Below, piece after piece: positions 15,955 through 26,306 of a stretch of 64,000 nt of DNA. Numbering within the stretch: position 1 is the stretch's first letter; every line of letters starts with the position of its first letter. The notes under the pieces are model-generated. The model made no database searches. It was not told the origin of the DNA and saw only the letters and a program-made list of their open reading frames with translations. This DNA comes from Bordetella parapertussis. GTDB lineage: Bacteria > Pseudomonadota > Gammaproteobacteria > Burkholderiales > Burkholderiaceae_C. The stretch spans positions 14,808 to 78,807 of the forward strand of contig CAMDKD010000011.1 of the NCBI GenBank assembly GCA_945901125.1. The letters run 5' to 3'. Both the position numbers and the translations under genes were made by a program.

Positions 15955-17742
15955 TCAGGCGGTTTGCGGTGAGCGCAAACCGAGCTCATTCACCATGTTT
16001 TGGCGCATTTGGAATTTTTGCGGTTTGCCGGTGGCCGTGAGCGGAAACTCATGCACAACACGCACATAGCGCGGTGTTTTGTAATGCGCCATGCGCGAGC
16101 GGCAATACTCTATGAACTCGTCCGCTTCAGCGGTTTGTCCGGGTTGCAAAATCACCCAGGCAGCGATTTCCTCACCGTATTTGGTATCCGGTACGCCAAA
16201 CACTTGTACGTCAAGCACCTTGGGATGTTGGATCAGCAGATTTTCAATCTCGCGCGGAAACACGTTTTCGCCGCCGCGTATCAACATGTCTTTGACACGC
16301 CCGACGATATTGCAATAGCCTTGTGCATCGATGGTGGCCAAGTCGCCAGTGTGCATCCAACCTGCATCGTCAATCGCTTCGGTGGTTTGCTGCGCGTCTT
16401 CCCAGTAGGAGCGCATCACCAGGTAGCCGCGCACACACAACTCACCCGGCACGCCCACGGGCACCATGCGGCCGTGCTCGTCAATCACCTTGGCTTGCAC
16501 ATGCGGTTGTATACGGCCCACCGTCGACACGCGTCGCTCCACCGGATCAGACACATGCGACTGGAACGACAGCGGCGAGGTTTCGGTCATGCCGTAACCA
16601 ATGGTGATTTGCTTCATATTGAGTGTGCGCATCACGGCTTGCATGGTCTCAATAGGACAAGGTGCACCGGCCATGATGCCGGTACGCAAGAGGCTGAAAT
16701 CCATGTTCGAAACGCCAGGCTCGGCCAGCATGGATACAAACATGGTGGGTACGCCGTGCAATCCAGTGCAACGTTGTTTGACCACCGCTTTGAGCGTGGC
16801 GGCAGCATCAAAACCTTCGCCCGGGAACACCATGGCCGCACCTGCTGCTGTGCATGTCAACACGCCCAGCACCATGCCAAAACAATGGTAGAGCGGCACC
16901 GGTATGCACATGCGGTCTTCGTGCGTCAGCGCCATGGACTTGGCAGCAAAGCGCGCGTTGTTGACGATATTGAAATGCGACAGCGTGGCACCTTTTGGCT
17001 TGCCGGTGGTGCCGCTGGTGAATTGGATATTGATTGCATCATCCGGGTCGAGCGCGGCAGACAAATCTTTTAAGCGCGCATGTTGCGCCGGTCCGGCTTG
17101 CTGTAAAAAATCTTTGAAACGCATGGCGCGCGCGGGCAACGCTTGCTTGGCGGCTTCATGGACAGGCAATGAAAGTTCATCCAGCACAATGACATGCTTT
17201 AAATGTTCCAGGCGCAATGAAGTCAAGTCTCCGGCCTGTCCGGGTCTGTCGATTTCAGGTGCGAGTTGACGCAAAGTTTCCAGGTAGTTATTGGTCTTGT
17301 AACCACGCGCCATGACCAGCATGCGGCAACGCACTTTGTTCAACGCGTATTCGAGTTCACTGCTTTTGTAGGCCGGGTTGATGTTGACCAGCACAGCACC
17401 GATACGGGCCGTGGCGAACTGGGTGAGCAACCATTCCAAACGGTTCGGTGACCAGATGCCGACCCGGTTACCACGGCGTATGCCCATGGCCAACAACGCA
17501 GCCGCCATGTTGTCCGCCTGTTGTTGCAAGTCGTACCAACTCAAGCGCTGGTTTTGTGCGACAAACACGGCAGCATCGCGCGAACCGTGGCGCAACACAG
17601 CGCGGTCAAGCAACTGGGGGATGGTCATGAAATGCAATGACGCATCGGTGGGTCCGGCCACAAACGACATGGTTCCCGGCGGACTCAGTTTGTGGTCTGC
17701 GCCGCCTTTGACCCAATCTGACAAAAATGGATTGTGGGACAC
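15955..17742 (-). CDS. acyl-CoA synthetase (AMP-forming)
   Basis: AMP-binding enzyme of 595 residues that activates a carboxylic acid to its CoA thioester. The P-loop-like A3 motif is QFTSGTTGKPKGATLSH, A5 is IGYGMTETSP, A7 is HTGDLATID, A8 is GRVKDMLIRGGENVFP, and the C-terminal A10 lysine sits in PLTATGKPQKFQMR. It resembles FadD- and AlkK-like medium-chain acyl-CoA ligases. Placed between two amidase genes, it may activate the acid released from the amide. That link is inference. It starts at ATG 17740-17742, 36 bp after the fused gene upstream. Confidence 0.92.
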   Translation of the reverse strand: MSHNPFLSDWVKGGADHKLSPPGTMSFVAGPTDASLHFMTIPQLLDRAVLRHGSRDAAVFVAQNQRLSWYDLQQQADNMAAALLAMGIRRGNRVGIWSPNRLEWLLTQFATARIGAVLVNINPAYKSSELEYALNKVRCRMLVMARGYKTNNYLETLRQLAPEIDRPGQAGDLTSLRLEHLKHVIVLDELSLPVHEAAKQALPARAMRFKDFLQQAGPAQHARLKDLSAALDPDDAINIQFTSGTTGKPKGATLSHFNIVNNARFAAKSMALTHEDRMCIPVPLYHCFGMVLGVLTCTAAGAAMVFPGEGFDAAATLKAVVKQRCTGLHGVPTMFVSMLAEPGVSNMDFSLLRTGIMAGAPCPIETMQAVMRTLNMKQITIGYGMTETSPLSFQSHVSDPVERRVSTVGRIQPHVQAKVIDEHGRMVPVGVPGELCVRGYLVMRSYWEDAQQTTEAIDDAGWMHTGDLATIDAQGYCNIVGRVKDMLIRGGENVFPREIENLLIQHPKVLDVQVFGVPDTKYGEEIAAWVILQPGQTAEADEFIEYCRSRMAHYKTPRYVRVVHEFPLTATGKPQKFQMRQNMVNELGLRSPQTA

Positions 17743-17778
17743 CTTGTCTGTTACCTGCTGTCTGTAGCTTTGTGAGGC

Positions 17779-20271
17779 TTAGAAATTGCGCCAGTCGCCG
17801 GCTTGCTCGAACGCATGCGCGGCACGGTAAATAGTGGACTCGTCCCAGTGCTTGGCGACCAGTTGCAAACCTATAGGCAAACCATTGGACATACCGCAAG
17901 GCACGCTCATGGCCGGGTGACCGGTGACATCCAAGGGACAGGTATTGCCAAGCATTTCCAATGCACGTTGAACGTAGAGTTTGAGCGACGCATTGGCGGG
18001 CGGCAAAGGTGTGGCCTTCATAGGCACGGTAGGCAACAACAGCAAGTCATAACGCGACAAAGCGTCGTCATAGGCTTTAGCAAGTACGCGGCTCAAGTTT
18101 TGCGCTTTGGCGTAAAAATGGCCGCGGTAATTTTTGATGAAATACTCGCCCGCCATCATCGACACTTTGAGAGATGGCGACAATTCATCTGCACGAGAAC
18201 GCCATGCAGAATGCGCGTCCAGCAAACTGGTGGTGTACAAACCTTTCCAGTTAAAGCCCATGCCGTTGCCGTTCATCATTTGAGCTTGCAAACCTTCTAC
18301 GGCAATCGCAGTCCAAATGGCCGGGCCATCCATGTGCATAGGCACAGACACATCTTCCACAATCGCACCCATGGAACGCAAACGGTCAGCGGCCTGGCGC
18401 ACTTTGTGATCGACGTCTGATTCGCTGTCGGCGCGGTTAAAACCTTCTAGCAATACACCGATACGCAAACCGGAAACGCCGCGTCCCAAGGCTGCGGTGT
18501 AACGGTCAACGCGCGGGCTGTACTGGCGCGGATCCAAGCCGTCGGCACCTGCAATCACCTCTAACAACAAGGCGTTGTCTGCCACGGTCGCAGTCATGGG
18601 GCCAGCATGGTCAATCGTCGCTTCGATAGGCATGACGCCGGTGTAAGGCACCAAACCATGCGTTGGTTTCATACCGTAAATACCGCACCATGAAGCAGGC
18701 ATGCGGATGGAACCACCCTGGTCACCGCCTATGGCCAAATCAAGTTCACCCGCCCCCACCAAAGCAGCAGAACCTGATGAAGAACCACCCGCTGAATACC
18801 CATAGCGGTAGGGGTTGTGCACCGGACCGGCGGCGTTGGTATGGCTGCCACCGGACAAGCAGAAATATTCGCAATGCGCTTTGCCTGCGATGGTGCCACC
18901 GGCGTCCAAAATTCGCGTGACCAAAGTGGCGTCGACATCCGGCACATAGCCTTCAAGCGAAGATGCACCATTCATCATGGGCACGCCTGCCAAACACACG
19001 TTGTCTTTGAGCACCACGCGTTTGCCGCTTAAGGGGCCGTGTGCGGCACCGCGCACTTCGCTCTTAACCGCCCAGGCATTCAACGGGTTGTCTGCCGGAC
19101 TGGGTTTGATACCAGGTGTGCGCGGGTAGCGCACAGGCGGCAGGTTGTCGGGCAGCTGAGTCAAGCGGTCGTAAGACTGAAAAGTGCCTTCCATGATTTC
19201 AAGGTACTCGGCCACTTCACGAGTAGACATGTTCATGTGCAGCGACTCGACGATGGCGTGCATCTGATCGACAGTAGGACGTTTGACAGTAGACATGATT
19301 CCCCCGGGGCCGGTGGCCATTGAATCGATGGCGGTTGAATGCGACCGCTTGTTGGTTGATGTGGATTTGGCAGACTGGCGGCTTGCAGGAGCTTGTTGTC
19401 CCGCATCGTCAGTGGAATAGGAAGAAGTGTTTGCTGTGTGCGCTTGACGTTCATGCACAGGCGGCAGCGCAGTTGCGGATTTACCCGGCGCGGATTGCGG
19501 ACTGTGCGTCATGCGCGCCGAGCCCATGCCGAGCAATTCACTCAAACCGCCGCCGCGCAATTGACTGGCATGCAATTCTTTGATGATGGTGCCGCGCTCG
19601 AACACCGCCACACGGTGCGCGACATCAAGCACTAGATCCAGATTTTGTTCAACAATGATCAAAGCTAAGCCGAATTCGTCGCGCAATCTGGCCAATGTGG
19701 CACCAATCTCTTGCACGATAGAGGGCTGTATGCCTTCGCTGGGTTCGTCCAGCAACAACAACCAGGGCTTGGGCACGAGTGCACGCGCCAGCGCCAAAAT
19801 CTGTTGTTCGCCGCCCGACAAAGAGCCGCCTTTGCGATCCAGCAACACACGCAAACGCGGGAACTGATCGACCACGCGTTCCACCGATTGTTCTTCGGTT
19901 TCGCCTATGTCTTCGCGCCAAGCCATGCGCAGGTTTTCAAGCGCGGTAAGGCCGGGCAGAATGCCGCGACCTTGGGGCACATAGCCTATGCCCATTTGCG
20001 AACGCTGGTGCGCGGGTGAGCCGGTGGCTTCGCTGCCGTCAAGAACAATACGCCCGCCGCTGCTAGGCATAAGGCCCATGATGACTTTGAGCAGCGTGGT
20101 TTTGCCCATGCCGTTATGGCCGACGATGCCGACCGCTTCGCCTTCATGGATTTGTAGATTGACGCCATGCAGCACCGGGACACGACCGTAGCCTGCGCGC
20201 AAATCGGCGACTTCGAGCACCACATCGGCGCGCTCAAAATGGTCTGCGTTGGAGTTGTGTGAGTCAGCCAT
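17779..20271 (-). CDS. fusion protein: LivF/UrtE-type ABC ATPase + amidase
   Basis: One open frame of 830 residues joins two usually separate proteins. Residues 1-250 are a LivF-type ATPase: Walker [10 protein letters not shown] (51-59), signature LSGGEQQ (151-157), Walker [11 protein letters not shown] (171-180). Residues 251-325 are a Ser/Thr/Ala/Gln-rich linker. Residues 326-830 are a complete amidase with Lys422, cis-Ser497 and Ser521, spaced 75 and 24 as in the family. An in-frame ATG at 19294-19296 begins the amidase ([11 protein letters not shown]) and has a ribosome-site-like GGGGGAATC before it, so a free 505-residue amidase may also be made. The gene ends an amide-type ABC importer operon, so hydrolysis may be tethered to uptake. 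Confidence 0.9.
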   Translation of the reverse strand: MADSHNSNADHFERADVVLEVADLRAGYGRVPVLHGVNLQIHEGEAVGIVGHNGMGKTTLLKVIMGLMPSSGGRIVLDGSEATGSPAHQRSQMGIGYVPQGRGILPGLTALENLRMAWREDIGETEEQSVERVVDQFPRLRVLLDRKGGSLSGGEQQILALARALVPKPWLLLLDEPSEGIQPSIVQEIGATLARLRDEFGLALIIVEQNLDLVLDVAHRVAVFERGTIIKELHASQLRGGGLSELLGMGSARMTHSPQSAPGKSATALPPVHERQAHTANTSSYSTDDAGQQAPASRQSAKSTSTNKRSHSTAIDSMATGPGGIMSTVKRPTVDQMHAIVESLHMNMSTREVAEYLEIMEGTFQSYDRLTQLPDNLPPVRYPRTPGIKPSPADNPLNAWAVKSEVRGAAHGPLSGKRVVLKDNVCLAGVPMMNGASSLEGYVPDVDATLVTRILDAGGTIAGKAHCEYFCLSGGSHTNAAGPVHNPYRYGYSAGGSSSGSAALVGAGELDLAIGGDQGGSIRMPASWCGIYGMKPTHGLVPYTGVMPIEATIDHAGPMTATVADNALLLEVIAGADGLDPRQYSPRVDRYTAALGRGVSGLRIGVLLEGFNRADSESDVDHKVRQAADRLRSMGAIVEDVSVPMHMDGPAIWTAIAVEGLQAQMMNGNGMGFNWKGLYTTSLLDAHSAWRSRADELSPSLKVSMMAGEYFIKNYRGHFYAKAQNLSRVLAKAYDDALSRYDLLLLPTVPMKATPLPPANASLKLYVQRALEMLGNTCPLDVTGHPAMSVPCGMSNGLPIGLQLVAKHWDESTIYRAAHAFEQAGDWRNF
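19297..19310 (-). promoter_or_regulatory. internal ribosome site for the amidase domain
   Basis: Directly before the in-frame ATG at 19294-19296 the minus strand reads CCCCGGGGGAATC, a purine-rich run at suitable spacing. The codons after the ATG start a normal-looking amidase N-terminus. This suggests the amidase can be translated on its own as well as fused to the ATPase. Confidence 0.5.
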
Positions 20272-20273
20272 GC

Positions 20274-20999
20274 TTATTTCGCCCGGTTGCCAATGTAAAC
20301 CTCGCGCACTTTGGCGTTGTTCAAAACCGCATCGGTAGAACCTTCCATCAACACGGCACCTTGATGCAAAACAGTGACCGTGCCGCCCAGCATGCGAACA
20401 AAGTTCATGTCATGGTCGACCACGACAACCGCGGCTTGCTGGTTGATGCCGTGAATGAGTTCGACCAGACGATCGGCTTCAGCGCCGGTGATACCGGCTG
20501 CAGGTTCGTCCAGCAACACCAGCTTAGGCCGCTGGCACAGCACCAAGCCGATCTCCACAATCTGGCGCTGACCATGCGCGAGCTCACCGACACTGCGACG
20601 CAAATGGGTTTGCAAACCAAGTTCGGTAACCACGCGGTCAACCTCGGGAGAAGCGCCGTTTTTGCCGTGAATACGACGCGCCGACAACCACAGGTTTTCC
20701 CAGACCGTCAAGCCGTTCATCACCGAGGGCACCTGGGTTTTGATGCCTACGCCGAGTTGCACAATTTCGTGAGGTCGCCAGCCGGTCACATCCTGTCCTC
20801 GAATGAACACGCGGCCATTGCTGTGGTTGATCAAATGCTGACCGGTCAAACACTTGAATAAGGTGCTTTTACCTGCGCCGTTGGGGCCGATCAGGCAACG
20901 CAGTTCGCGTTCGCGCAAACTGAAATTGACGTTATTGACGGCCAACACACCGCCAAAGCGCATAGACAAATCGCGGGTCTCGACAATCATTTCACTCAT
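20274..20999 (-). CDS. ABC transporter ATP-binding protein (LivG/UrtD type)
   Basis: ATPase of 241 residues for a branched-chain amino acid, urea or amide-type importer. Walker A is GPNGAGKST (about 38-46), the signature is LAHGQRQ (a variant of LSGGQ, as often seen in UrtD proteins), Walker B is [12 protein letters not shown], and the H-loop is VVVDHDMNF. It overlaps the permease gene upstream by four bases and is followed after 2 bp by the ATPase-amidase fusion. It should pair with that ATPase as the second nucleotide-binding subunit. Confidence 0.93.
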   Translation of the reverse strand: MSEMIVETRDLSMRFGGVLAVNNVNFSLRERELRCLIGPNGAGKSTLFKCLTGQHLINHSNGRVFIRGQDVTGWRPHEIVQLGVGIKTQVPSVMNGLTVWENLWLSARRIHGKNGASPEVDRVVTELGLQTHLRRSVGELAHGQRQIVEIGLVLCQRPKLVLLDEPAAGITGAEADRLVELIHGINQQAAVVVVDHDMNFVRMLGGTVTVLHQGAVLMEGSTDAVLNNAKVREVYIGNRAK

Positions 21000-22090
21000 G
21001 AACCATGCCCCGTTTTGTCCTGTGCGGCGGCGGGCCGCTGCTGGCGTCTTTCACCGCCGCGTCGGCGCAAACTGTTAGAGCGCGCCCGGCTGACGCTGCG
21101 CTGATCCTGTTGGCGACGCCAGCCCAGAATCGAGGGCAGCAAACCGCGAGGCAGCAGCAGCACCACCAACACCAAAATGGCACCTATGACCAGCGAGTTG
21201 TCAATAAAGGTTTGACCGCCGAGCAACAACTTCATGGTGCCCAGCAGAACGGCGCCAATGACCGGACCCATCAAAGTACCTAAACCACCGGCAATCACCC
21301 AGATGATGACTTCGACCGATTGACCTAAGCCAAACAAAGCCGGTGTGACGATTTCAGCCCAACTCGCAAACAAACACCCGGCCATGCCGGCCATGGCTGC
21401 AGACAGTGAAAAAATGGCGGTTTTGTAAGCCGGTGCGTTGTAGCCCAACAGTTCGATACGCGCTTCGTTTTCACGTATACCCAACAAAATGCGGCCGAAA
21501 GCGCTGGACAAGACCCAGCGCGAAATGAGGTAGCAAAAGACCAGGCAGCACAGCACCAGGTAATACAGCGGTACCCCGAAAATTGGCGTTGACGGATCAC
21601 CCGGCACATTCAGAATGGGAAAAGCCGGAATCCCGTTGAAACCACCTAAGCGTGCATTGCCTATGCTGTAGGCGTCGCCTGCGGTAGCGCCCATGAACTT
21701 GGCCATGATGAGCGAGAACACCAAAGTAATGACACCCATGTATACATCGCTGATGCGACCGTAAAACATCATCGCGCCTATGAGTGCGGCGACAAAGGCA
21801 GGCAACAGAATGGCCAACATCCAAGCCGCCGTGCTTTCACCCAGATTCATGGACGTGATGGCGTAGGTATAAGCGCCGAGGCCGAAATACGCCGCATGCC
21901 CGAAGCTGAGAATACCGGCGTAGCCCCACATCAAACCCAGCGACAAGGCAAACAAAGCCCAGATACCCAGCAGCGTAGGCGTGTTGGTATCAAAGACTGC
22001 CGGCAGCAGCAACAGCAAAATAAAAACAGTCATGATCCAGCCCCATTGGGTGCGGCCTGCGCTGGAAAAATTTGAAGCGTCGCCTATCAT
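20996..22090 (-). CDS. ABC transporter permease (LivM/UrtC type)
   Basis: Inner-membrane permease of 364 residues with about eight to ten hydrophobic segments. It has the typical family block LGLMWGYAGILSFGHAAYFG (about 51-70) and a permease loop GYNAPAYKTAIFSLSAAMAG that contacts the ATPase. The C-terminal 40 residues are Arg/Gln-rich and cytoplasmic. It overlaps both neighbouring transporter genes by four bases. The pairing with a UrtA-like binding protein and amidases suggests urea or short-chain amide transport, as in FmdDEF systems, rather than amino acids. Confidence 0.92.
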   Translation of the reverse strand: MIGDASNFSSAGRTQWGWIMTVFILLLLLPAVFDTNTPTLLGIWALFALSLGLMWGYAGILSFGHAAYFGLGAYTYAITSMNLGESTAAWMLAILLPAFVAALIGAMMFYGRISDVYMGVITLVFSLIMAKFMGATAGDAYSIGNARLGGFNGIPAFPILNVPGDPSTPIFGVPLYYLVLCCLVFCYLISRWVLSSAFGRILLGIRENEARIELLGYNAPAYKTAIFSLSAAMAGMAGCLFASWAEIVTPALFGLGQSVEVIIWVIAGGLGTLMGPVIGAVLLGTMKLLLGGQTFIDNSLVIGAILVLVVLLLPRGLLPSILGWRRQQDQRSVSRARSNSLRRRGGERRQQRPAAAQDKTGHGS

Positions 22091-22953
22091 GGTGCGTTAC
22101 GGAAAAAGCGGCCGGTGATGCCTTGCGGCATGAGGCGCAACAGCACCACGGCGAAGGCCAGCATGGCGATTTCCCCGATCACAGGCGTGGAGCCGAAAGA
22201 CACCACCTGATTGATGGTGCCGAAAATAATGGAGCTTGACAGGGTGCCGGTGATGACAGCTGCGCCGCCGGTGATGACGGTGATGAAGGCCTTGGCAATA
22301 TATGCACCGCCGGAGGAAGGCAGCAAACCGGTCAAAGGCGCAAGCACACCACCGGCCAGACCCGACAAAGCAGCACCGACAGTGAATGTCCACATGTAAA
22401 CACGCTTGGGGTCATAACCGAGCGAAGACGCCACATCGGCGCTTTGCATGGCACCACGCGCTATCAACCCCAGACGGGTAAAGCGCATAACCAGCCACAT
22501 ACATAAAATCAACAAAGTGGCGATACCGATGATGAACAGGTTATAGCCACCCATTTGGAAATCACCGAGTTCGTAACCCGGAATGGGAGCCGGCACACTG
22601 ACCGCCGTGTTGCCGAAAATGAAAGTGACGATACCGACGATCAACAAAGACAAGCCCCAGGTCGCCAGCATGGTGTCTATCATGCGCCCGTAAAGTTGAC
22701 GCACTACCAATCGCTCGACCAGCAGGCCCAAAATGCCGACCACCAGCGGTGAAATAACCAGCATGGCGAAATAAATATTGATATCGGCCTTGGCGCAGGC
22801 AATCGTGGTGTAGCCGCCGACCATGACGAACTCACCATGCGCCAGGTTAATCACCCGCATCATGCCGAAAACAACCGCCAGCCCGGCGCTGGTCAGCACC
22901 AGAAAGGCAATCATGTAAATGATTTCAAGAAGTACAACTGCCGCGTAATCCAT
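22087..22953 (-). CDS. ABC transporter permease (LivH/UrtB type)
   Basis: Inner-membrane permease of 288 residues, the partner of the LivM/UrtC-type protein encoded downstream. The N-terminal block TSAGLAVVFGMMRVINLAHGEFVM (about 21-44) is the family hallmark. The cytoplasmic coupling loop includes MQSADVASSLGYDPKRVYM. The start is ATG 22951-22953. About 60 bp separate it from the binding-protein gene, so the transporter order is SBP-permease-permease-ATPase-ATPase/amidase. Confidence 0.93.
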   Translation of the reverse strand: MDYAAVVLLEIIYMIAFLVLTSAGLAVVFGMMRVINLAHGEFVMVGGYTTIACAKADINIYFAMLVISPLVVGILGLLVERLVVRQLYGRMIDTMLATWGLSLLIVGIVTFIFGNTAVSVPAPIPGYELGDFQMGGYNLFIIGIATLLILCMWLVMRFTRLGLIARGAMQSADVASSLGYDPKRVYMWTFTVGAALSGLAGGVLAPLTGLLPSSGGAYIAKAFITVITGGAAVITGTLSSSIIFGTINQVVSFGSTPVIGEIAMLAFAVVLLRLMPQGITGRFFRNAP

Positions 22954-23014
22954 GTTCGCTCTCTGAGACTTGAGCGTCCCGGCTCGCAGGAACCGGGACG
23001 CGATCCGACAAGGT

Positions 23015-24250
23015 TTAAATCTTCACTTCGTACTGTTTGTTGTCTTTAGGATTTTTCTGCAAGTCACAGAATTGCAGCGTGTCTGAAGGCTGACGCGCTT
23101 TGAACTGCTGCTTGATGGTCAGCTTCTGGTTTTTCACTTCCATCACGTTGATGTCCAGAATGGCGTGGTGGGTTTTCGGGTCCAACGTGACCGTGCCGCC
23201 CGGGCCTTGGATGCTGACACCGGATTCGATAGCGGCCAGCATTTTTTCGCGGTCCAGTGAACCGGCTTTCTTGACGCAAGCCGCCCACAACATGATGCCC
23301 TGGTACTGCGACACAGCAATTTCGTGAACCAGTTTGGTGTCGCCGAAACGCTTAGCCCATTTGGCCAGAAACTCTTTGTTCGAAGGATTGGCATTTTCCT
23401 GGCTGTAGTTACCTGCGATCAAAATGCCGTCGCCTTCTGCGGCGGACAAAGCCAGATGCTCGTTGCCCACACCGAAGGTGGTGGAACACAAAGGAATCTT
23501 TTTATTCATGCCTGACGCCGCCCATTGGCGGAAGAAAGACATGTGAGCGCCACCAACCAGGGCTGCCACGACAAACTTGGGCTTTTCCTGTTGAATCTTG
23601 GCAATGGTCGAACCGAAGTCAGCCACGTCAAGCGGGAAGAAGTTGGTTTGCAGCACTTTGCCGCCGCCCTTGGTGATGTAGTGTGTCAACCATTTGGCAG
23701 TGATCTGACCGTAGTTGTAGTCAGCAGCCAGCACATAGGCGGTGTTACCCCATTGCTTGAGCGCTACTTCAACAATCGGCTCAACCGCTTGCGCAGGCGT
23801 GGTGCCGGTACAAACGATGTTGCGGTCACACACGCCGCCTTCGTACAACACGTTATAGAAATACAGTGAATTGGCGCGATGGAATGTCTGGCGAATGGCT
23901 TCGCGTGAAGCAGAGGTAATGCCGCCGTGGGTGACATCAACCTTGTCGTCACGTGTCAACTGTTGTGCGTATTTGGTGTAGAGCGCAATGTCTGATTGCG
24001 AGTCATATTGCACCACCTGGATTTTGCGACCCAGCAGTCCGCCGGCAGCGTTGATTTCCTCTGCCGCCAGAGTGGTGGCCATCACCATGGGCTTGCCATA
24101 GGCGTCCAGATTGCCCGAGTTGTCCAGAATAGAACCGAGTTTGATCGGTGCGCCCTCAGCCAGAACCAGCTCAAAAGGGATAGTGGCGCCCAGTGCGGTC
24201 AGACCGGCTGTACCAGTTCCTGCCAAAAATTGGCGGCGTGAAAAGCTCAT
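23015..24250 (-). CDS. urea/amide-type ABC transporter substrate-binding protein
   Basis: Periplasmic binding protein, 411 residues from the chosen start, resembling UrtA and FmdD (urea or short-chain amide binders). ATG 24248-24250 has the ribosome site AGGAGTATCACC and opens MSFSRRQFLAGTG, a Tat-type signal. The frame continues 42 codons upstream without family similarity, so I trim it. The mature start IKLGSILDNSGNLDAYGKPM and later VLAADYNYGQ support the UrtA-like assignment. It is the first gene of the importer operon, separated by 79 bp from the flotillin gene. The ligand is inferred from the amidases downstream. Confidence 0.9.
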   Translation of the reverse strand: MSFSRRQFLAGTGTAGLTALGATIPFELVLAEGAPIKLGSILDNSGNLDAYGKPMVMATTLAAEEINAAGGLLGRKIQVVQYDSQSDIALYTKYAQQLTRDDKVDVTHGGITSASREAIRQTFHRANSLYFYNVLYEGGVCDRNIVCTGTTPAQAVEPIVEVALKQWGNTAYVLAADYNYGQITAKWLTHYITKGGGKVLQTNFFPLDVADFGSTIAKIQQEKPKFVVAALVGGAHMSFFRQWAASGMNKKIPLCSTTFGVGNEHLALSAAEGDGILIAGNYSQENANPSNKEFLAKWAKRFGDTKLVHEIAVSQYQGIMLWAACVKKAGSLDREKMLAAIESGVSIQGPGGTVTLDPKTHHAILDINVMEVKNQKLTIKQQFKARQPSDTLQFCDLQKNPKDNKQYEVKI

Positions 24251-24329
24251 GGTGATACTCCTGAAAATTGAGCAGATTGCTCTTGGGTTGGGGAAGCGAA
24301 AACGGGTGAATGAATCAAGTGATGCGGCA

Positions 24330-25949
24330 TCAGACCTTCTTGTCGCCACCGGGCGCAGGCTTGCCGGCAGCAGCATCTATGGAACCGGAGAGATCAACGC
24401 CGATCTGGTCACCGATGCTTTTGAGCGCTGGCAATTGCAAAGCCATGCCCAAAATACTGTCCATCACCTGGGTCACAGGTGGCTTGCCTGCGCCGCCATC
24501 GGAAGCGCCGTCGGCACCTGAGCCGCCTGCGCCATTGGTGGCACCAAAACCGCTGACATGGTTGATACGGATGCTGTCGATTTTTTCGATAGGTTTCATC
24601 ATGTGCGACATGATTTCCGGCAAACGATCCAGACGGTATTGCTCGAGCTTCATGTGCAACACCGGGGTACTGAGCGCGTTCTCAGCCTCAATCAACGCAC
24701 GCGAACCTTCAGACTCGGCGAGCATGCGGGCTTTTTCGGCAGTTGCGCGGGTGTGCGTGGCTTCGGCTTCGGCTTTGGCGCGCTTGAGTAAAACCGTGAC
24801 TTCGGTCGCCGCATTGGCTTCAGCCACTTCACCGGATTCTTTGACGCGTTTGATGGCCATCTCTAATGAGCGATCCGCCACGGCGCGCTCGCGGTCGGTC
24901 TGCACTTTTTCCTGCGCCAGAATGACCTCGATACGGGCGAGTTCTGCGGCTGCCTGGGCATGCGCTTCTTCCGCCTGCTTGGCCGACAAAGTGATGGAGC
25001 TTTCCAGCTTGCGCACTTCTGAATTCAACTGGGCTTCGATTTCAGATTTGCGCAATTCACGCTGCTTTTCTATCTCGCGCATGCGGGTTTCCTGCTCACG
25101 ACCGATTCGTGCAGCCTCTGAGGCCGCCTGAGATTCTTCCCGTGAACGCGCGGTTTCAGCGTCGCTTTGCGACTTGATTTTTTCGATCTCAAGGCGCTGG
25201 CTGATCTGTGCCTCTTCTTCTTGCTGGTTCAGCAGCAAGCGCTGTTTGGTGGCATCTAACTGTGTTTGACGAACAGAGATATCCGCCTCGGCTTCGATTT
25301 GCACCCGCTTTTTGCGGTTGACCGCAATGATTTCAGCCAGGCGGCGCATACCGACTGAGTTGAAAGCATTGTTTTCGTCAAGCGCAGAAAAAGAAGTCTG
25401 GTCTAAACGGGTCAAGGACACAGAGTCCAGCACCACACCGTTTTCAGCCAGATTGCCCTTGAGCAAAGCGGAAATATCGGCGACAAATTGCGAGCGCTTT
25501 TCGTGGATCTGATCCATGGTGCGGCTCGCGGCAATGGCTTGCACCGCGTCAATGAAACGGCCTTCGAGCAGGTTACGCATACCTTCGGGGTTGAAGGCTT
25601 TAGAGCCTAAAGACTGAGCCGCAGTGGCCACGCCTTCAATGGTGGGTTGCACCCGAACATAAAACTCGAGCTCGGCATCGACCCGCATGCGGTCCTCGGT
25701 AATCAAGGATTTTTCAGCCACCCTGCGCACTTCAACGCGTATGGTTCGCAAATTGATCTCGTCAATCTTGTGCAGAAAAGGCAGGGACAGGCAACCGCCT
25801 GAAATAAGCGTCTTTTGTCCGCCGAAACCGGTGCGGATGATGGCAACGTCACGACTGGACTTGCGGTAGAAATGATTCAAAAAAGTGACCAGCGCAGCTA
25901 TCACGACAACCAGAACCACCACCCCAAACAGCCAGGCCAGCACAATCAT
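24330..25949 (-). CDS. flotillin-like SPFH/band 7 membrane protein
   Basis: Protein of 539 residues with an N-terminal membrane segment (about 2-26), an SPFH domain (about 30-200) and a long charged coiled coil (about 200-430) rich in Glu, Ala and Arg. A Gly/Ala/Asp-rich linker follows, then a hydrophobic C-terminal patch (VMDSILGMALQLPALKSIG). This is the YqiK/flotillin architecture, associated with membrane microdomains and scaffolding. It ends 79 bp before the amide-importer binding-protein gene on the same strand, but I see no reason to link the functions. No NfeD-type partner gene is adjacent, although many flotillin operons have one. Confidence 0.9.
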   Translation of the reverse strand: MIVLAWLFGVVVLVVVIAALVTFLNHFYRKSSRDVAIIRTGFGGQKTLISGGCLSLPFLHKIDEINLRTIRVEVRRVAEKSLITEDRMRVDAELEFYVRVQPTIEGVATAAQSLGSKAFNPEGMRNLLEGRFIDAVQAIAASRTMDQIHEKRSQFVADISALLKGNLAENGVVLDSVSLTRLDQTSFSALDENNAFNSVGMRRLAEIIAVNRKKRVQIEAEADISVRQTQLDATKQRLLLNQQEEEAQISQRLEIEKIKSQSDAETARSREESQAASEAARIGREQETRMREIEKQRELRKSEIEAQLNSEVRKLESSITLSAKQAEEAHAQAAAELARIEVILAQEKVQTDRERAVADRSLEMAIKRVKESGEVAEANAATEVTVLLKRAKAEAEATHTRATAEKARMLAESEGSRALIEAENALSTPVLHMKLEQYRLDRLPEIMSHMMKPIEKIDSIRINHVSGFGATNGAGGSGADGASDGGAGKPPVTQVMDSILGMALQLPALKSIGDQIGVDLSGSIDAAAGKPAPGGDKKV

Positions 25950-26306
25950 GAAAAATCTCCCGGGATGATAAGTAACCCAAAAAAATTCATTCTAGGTTTA
26001 TTCTGGCGGCGCTGTCTACGTAATACCCCTGTTAATTCAATAGGTAGCATTTCTTGAGTTTTTTAACGGGCTTAGCGGATAAACGCACAGAGATGGTGTT
26101 TTTTACCATCTTCATGACGCAATAAGTCGCGAGCGAATTTCTCATATTGAGACATTGCTTTGAAACACCGGACAGTTATCGGCTCGATCGCAGTCTGGTG
26201 AACAGAGGCCTTACATTCAAGGACAAGCTTTCTGTCGACAGTAGGCTCAAACGAAAGTGCAAGAACGCATTGCCTATCAATCATTCAACAAAAACGGGAG
26301 AACACC
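25950..26306. other. intergenic region with a stem-loop, between divergent genes
   Basis: This 357-bp gap between the flotillin gene (minus) and a plus-strand decarboxylase-like gene should hold both promoters. A perfect 7-bp stem AGATGGT / ACCATCT with a 7-nt GT-rich loop lies at 26091-26111. A 70-codon minus-strand frame at 26072-26284 has no recognisable domain or ribosome site and I do not call it. GGGAGAACACC at 26296-26306 is the ribosome site of the next gene. Nothing else stands out. Confidence 0.55.

Noticed and set aside
16000..17073. 357-codon plus-strand frame opposite the acyl-CoA synthetase
   Set aside because: His/Arg-rich shadow of a gene with all its catalytic motifs. No ribosome site.
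26072..26284. 70-codon minus-strand frame in the gap before the carboxymuconolactone-decarboxylase-like gene
   Set aside because: No domain, signal peptide or ribosome site, and it crosses a stem-loop. It is more likely chance.
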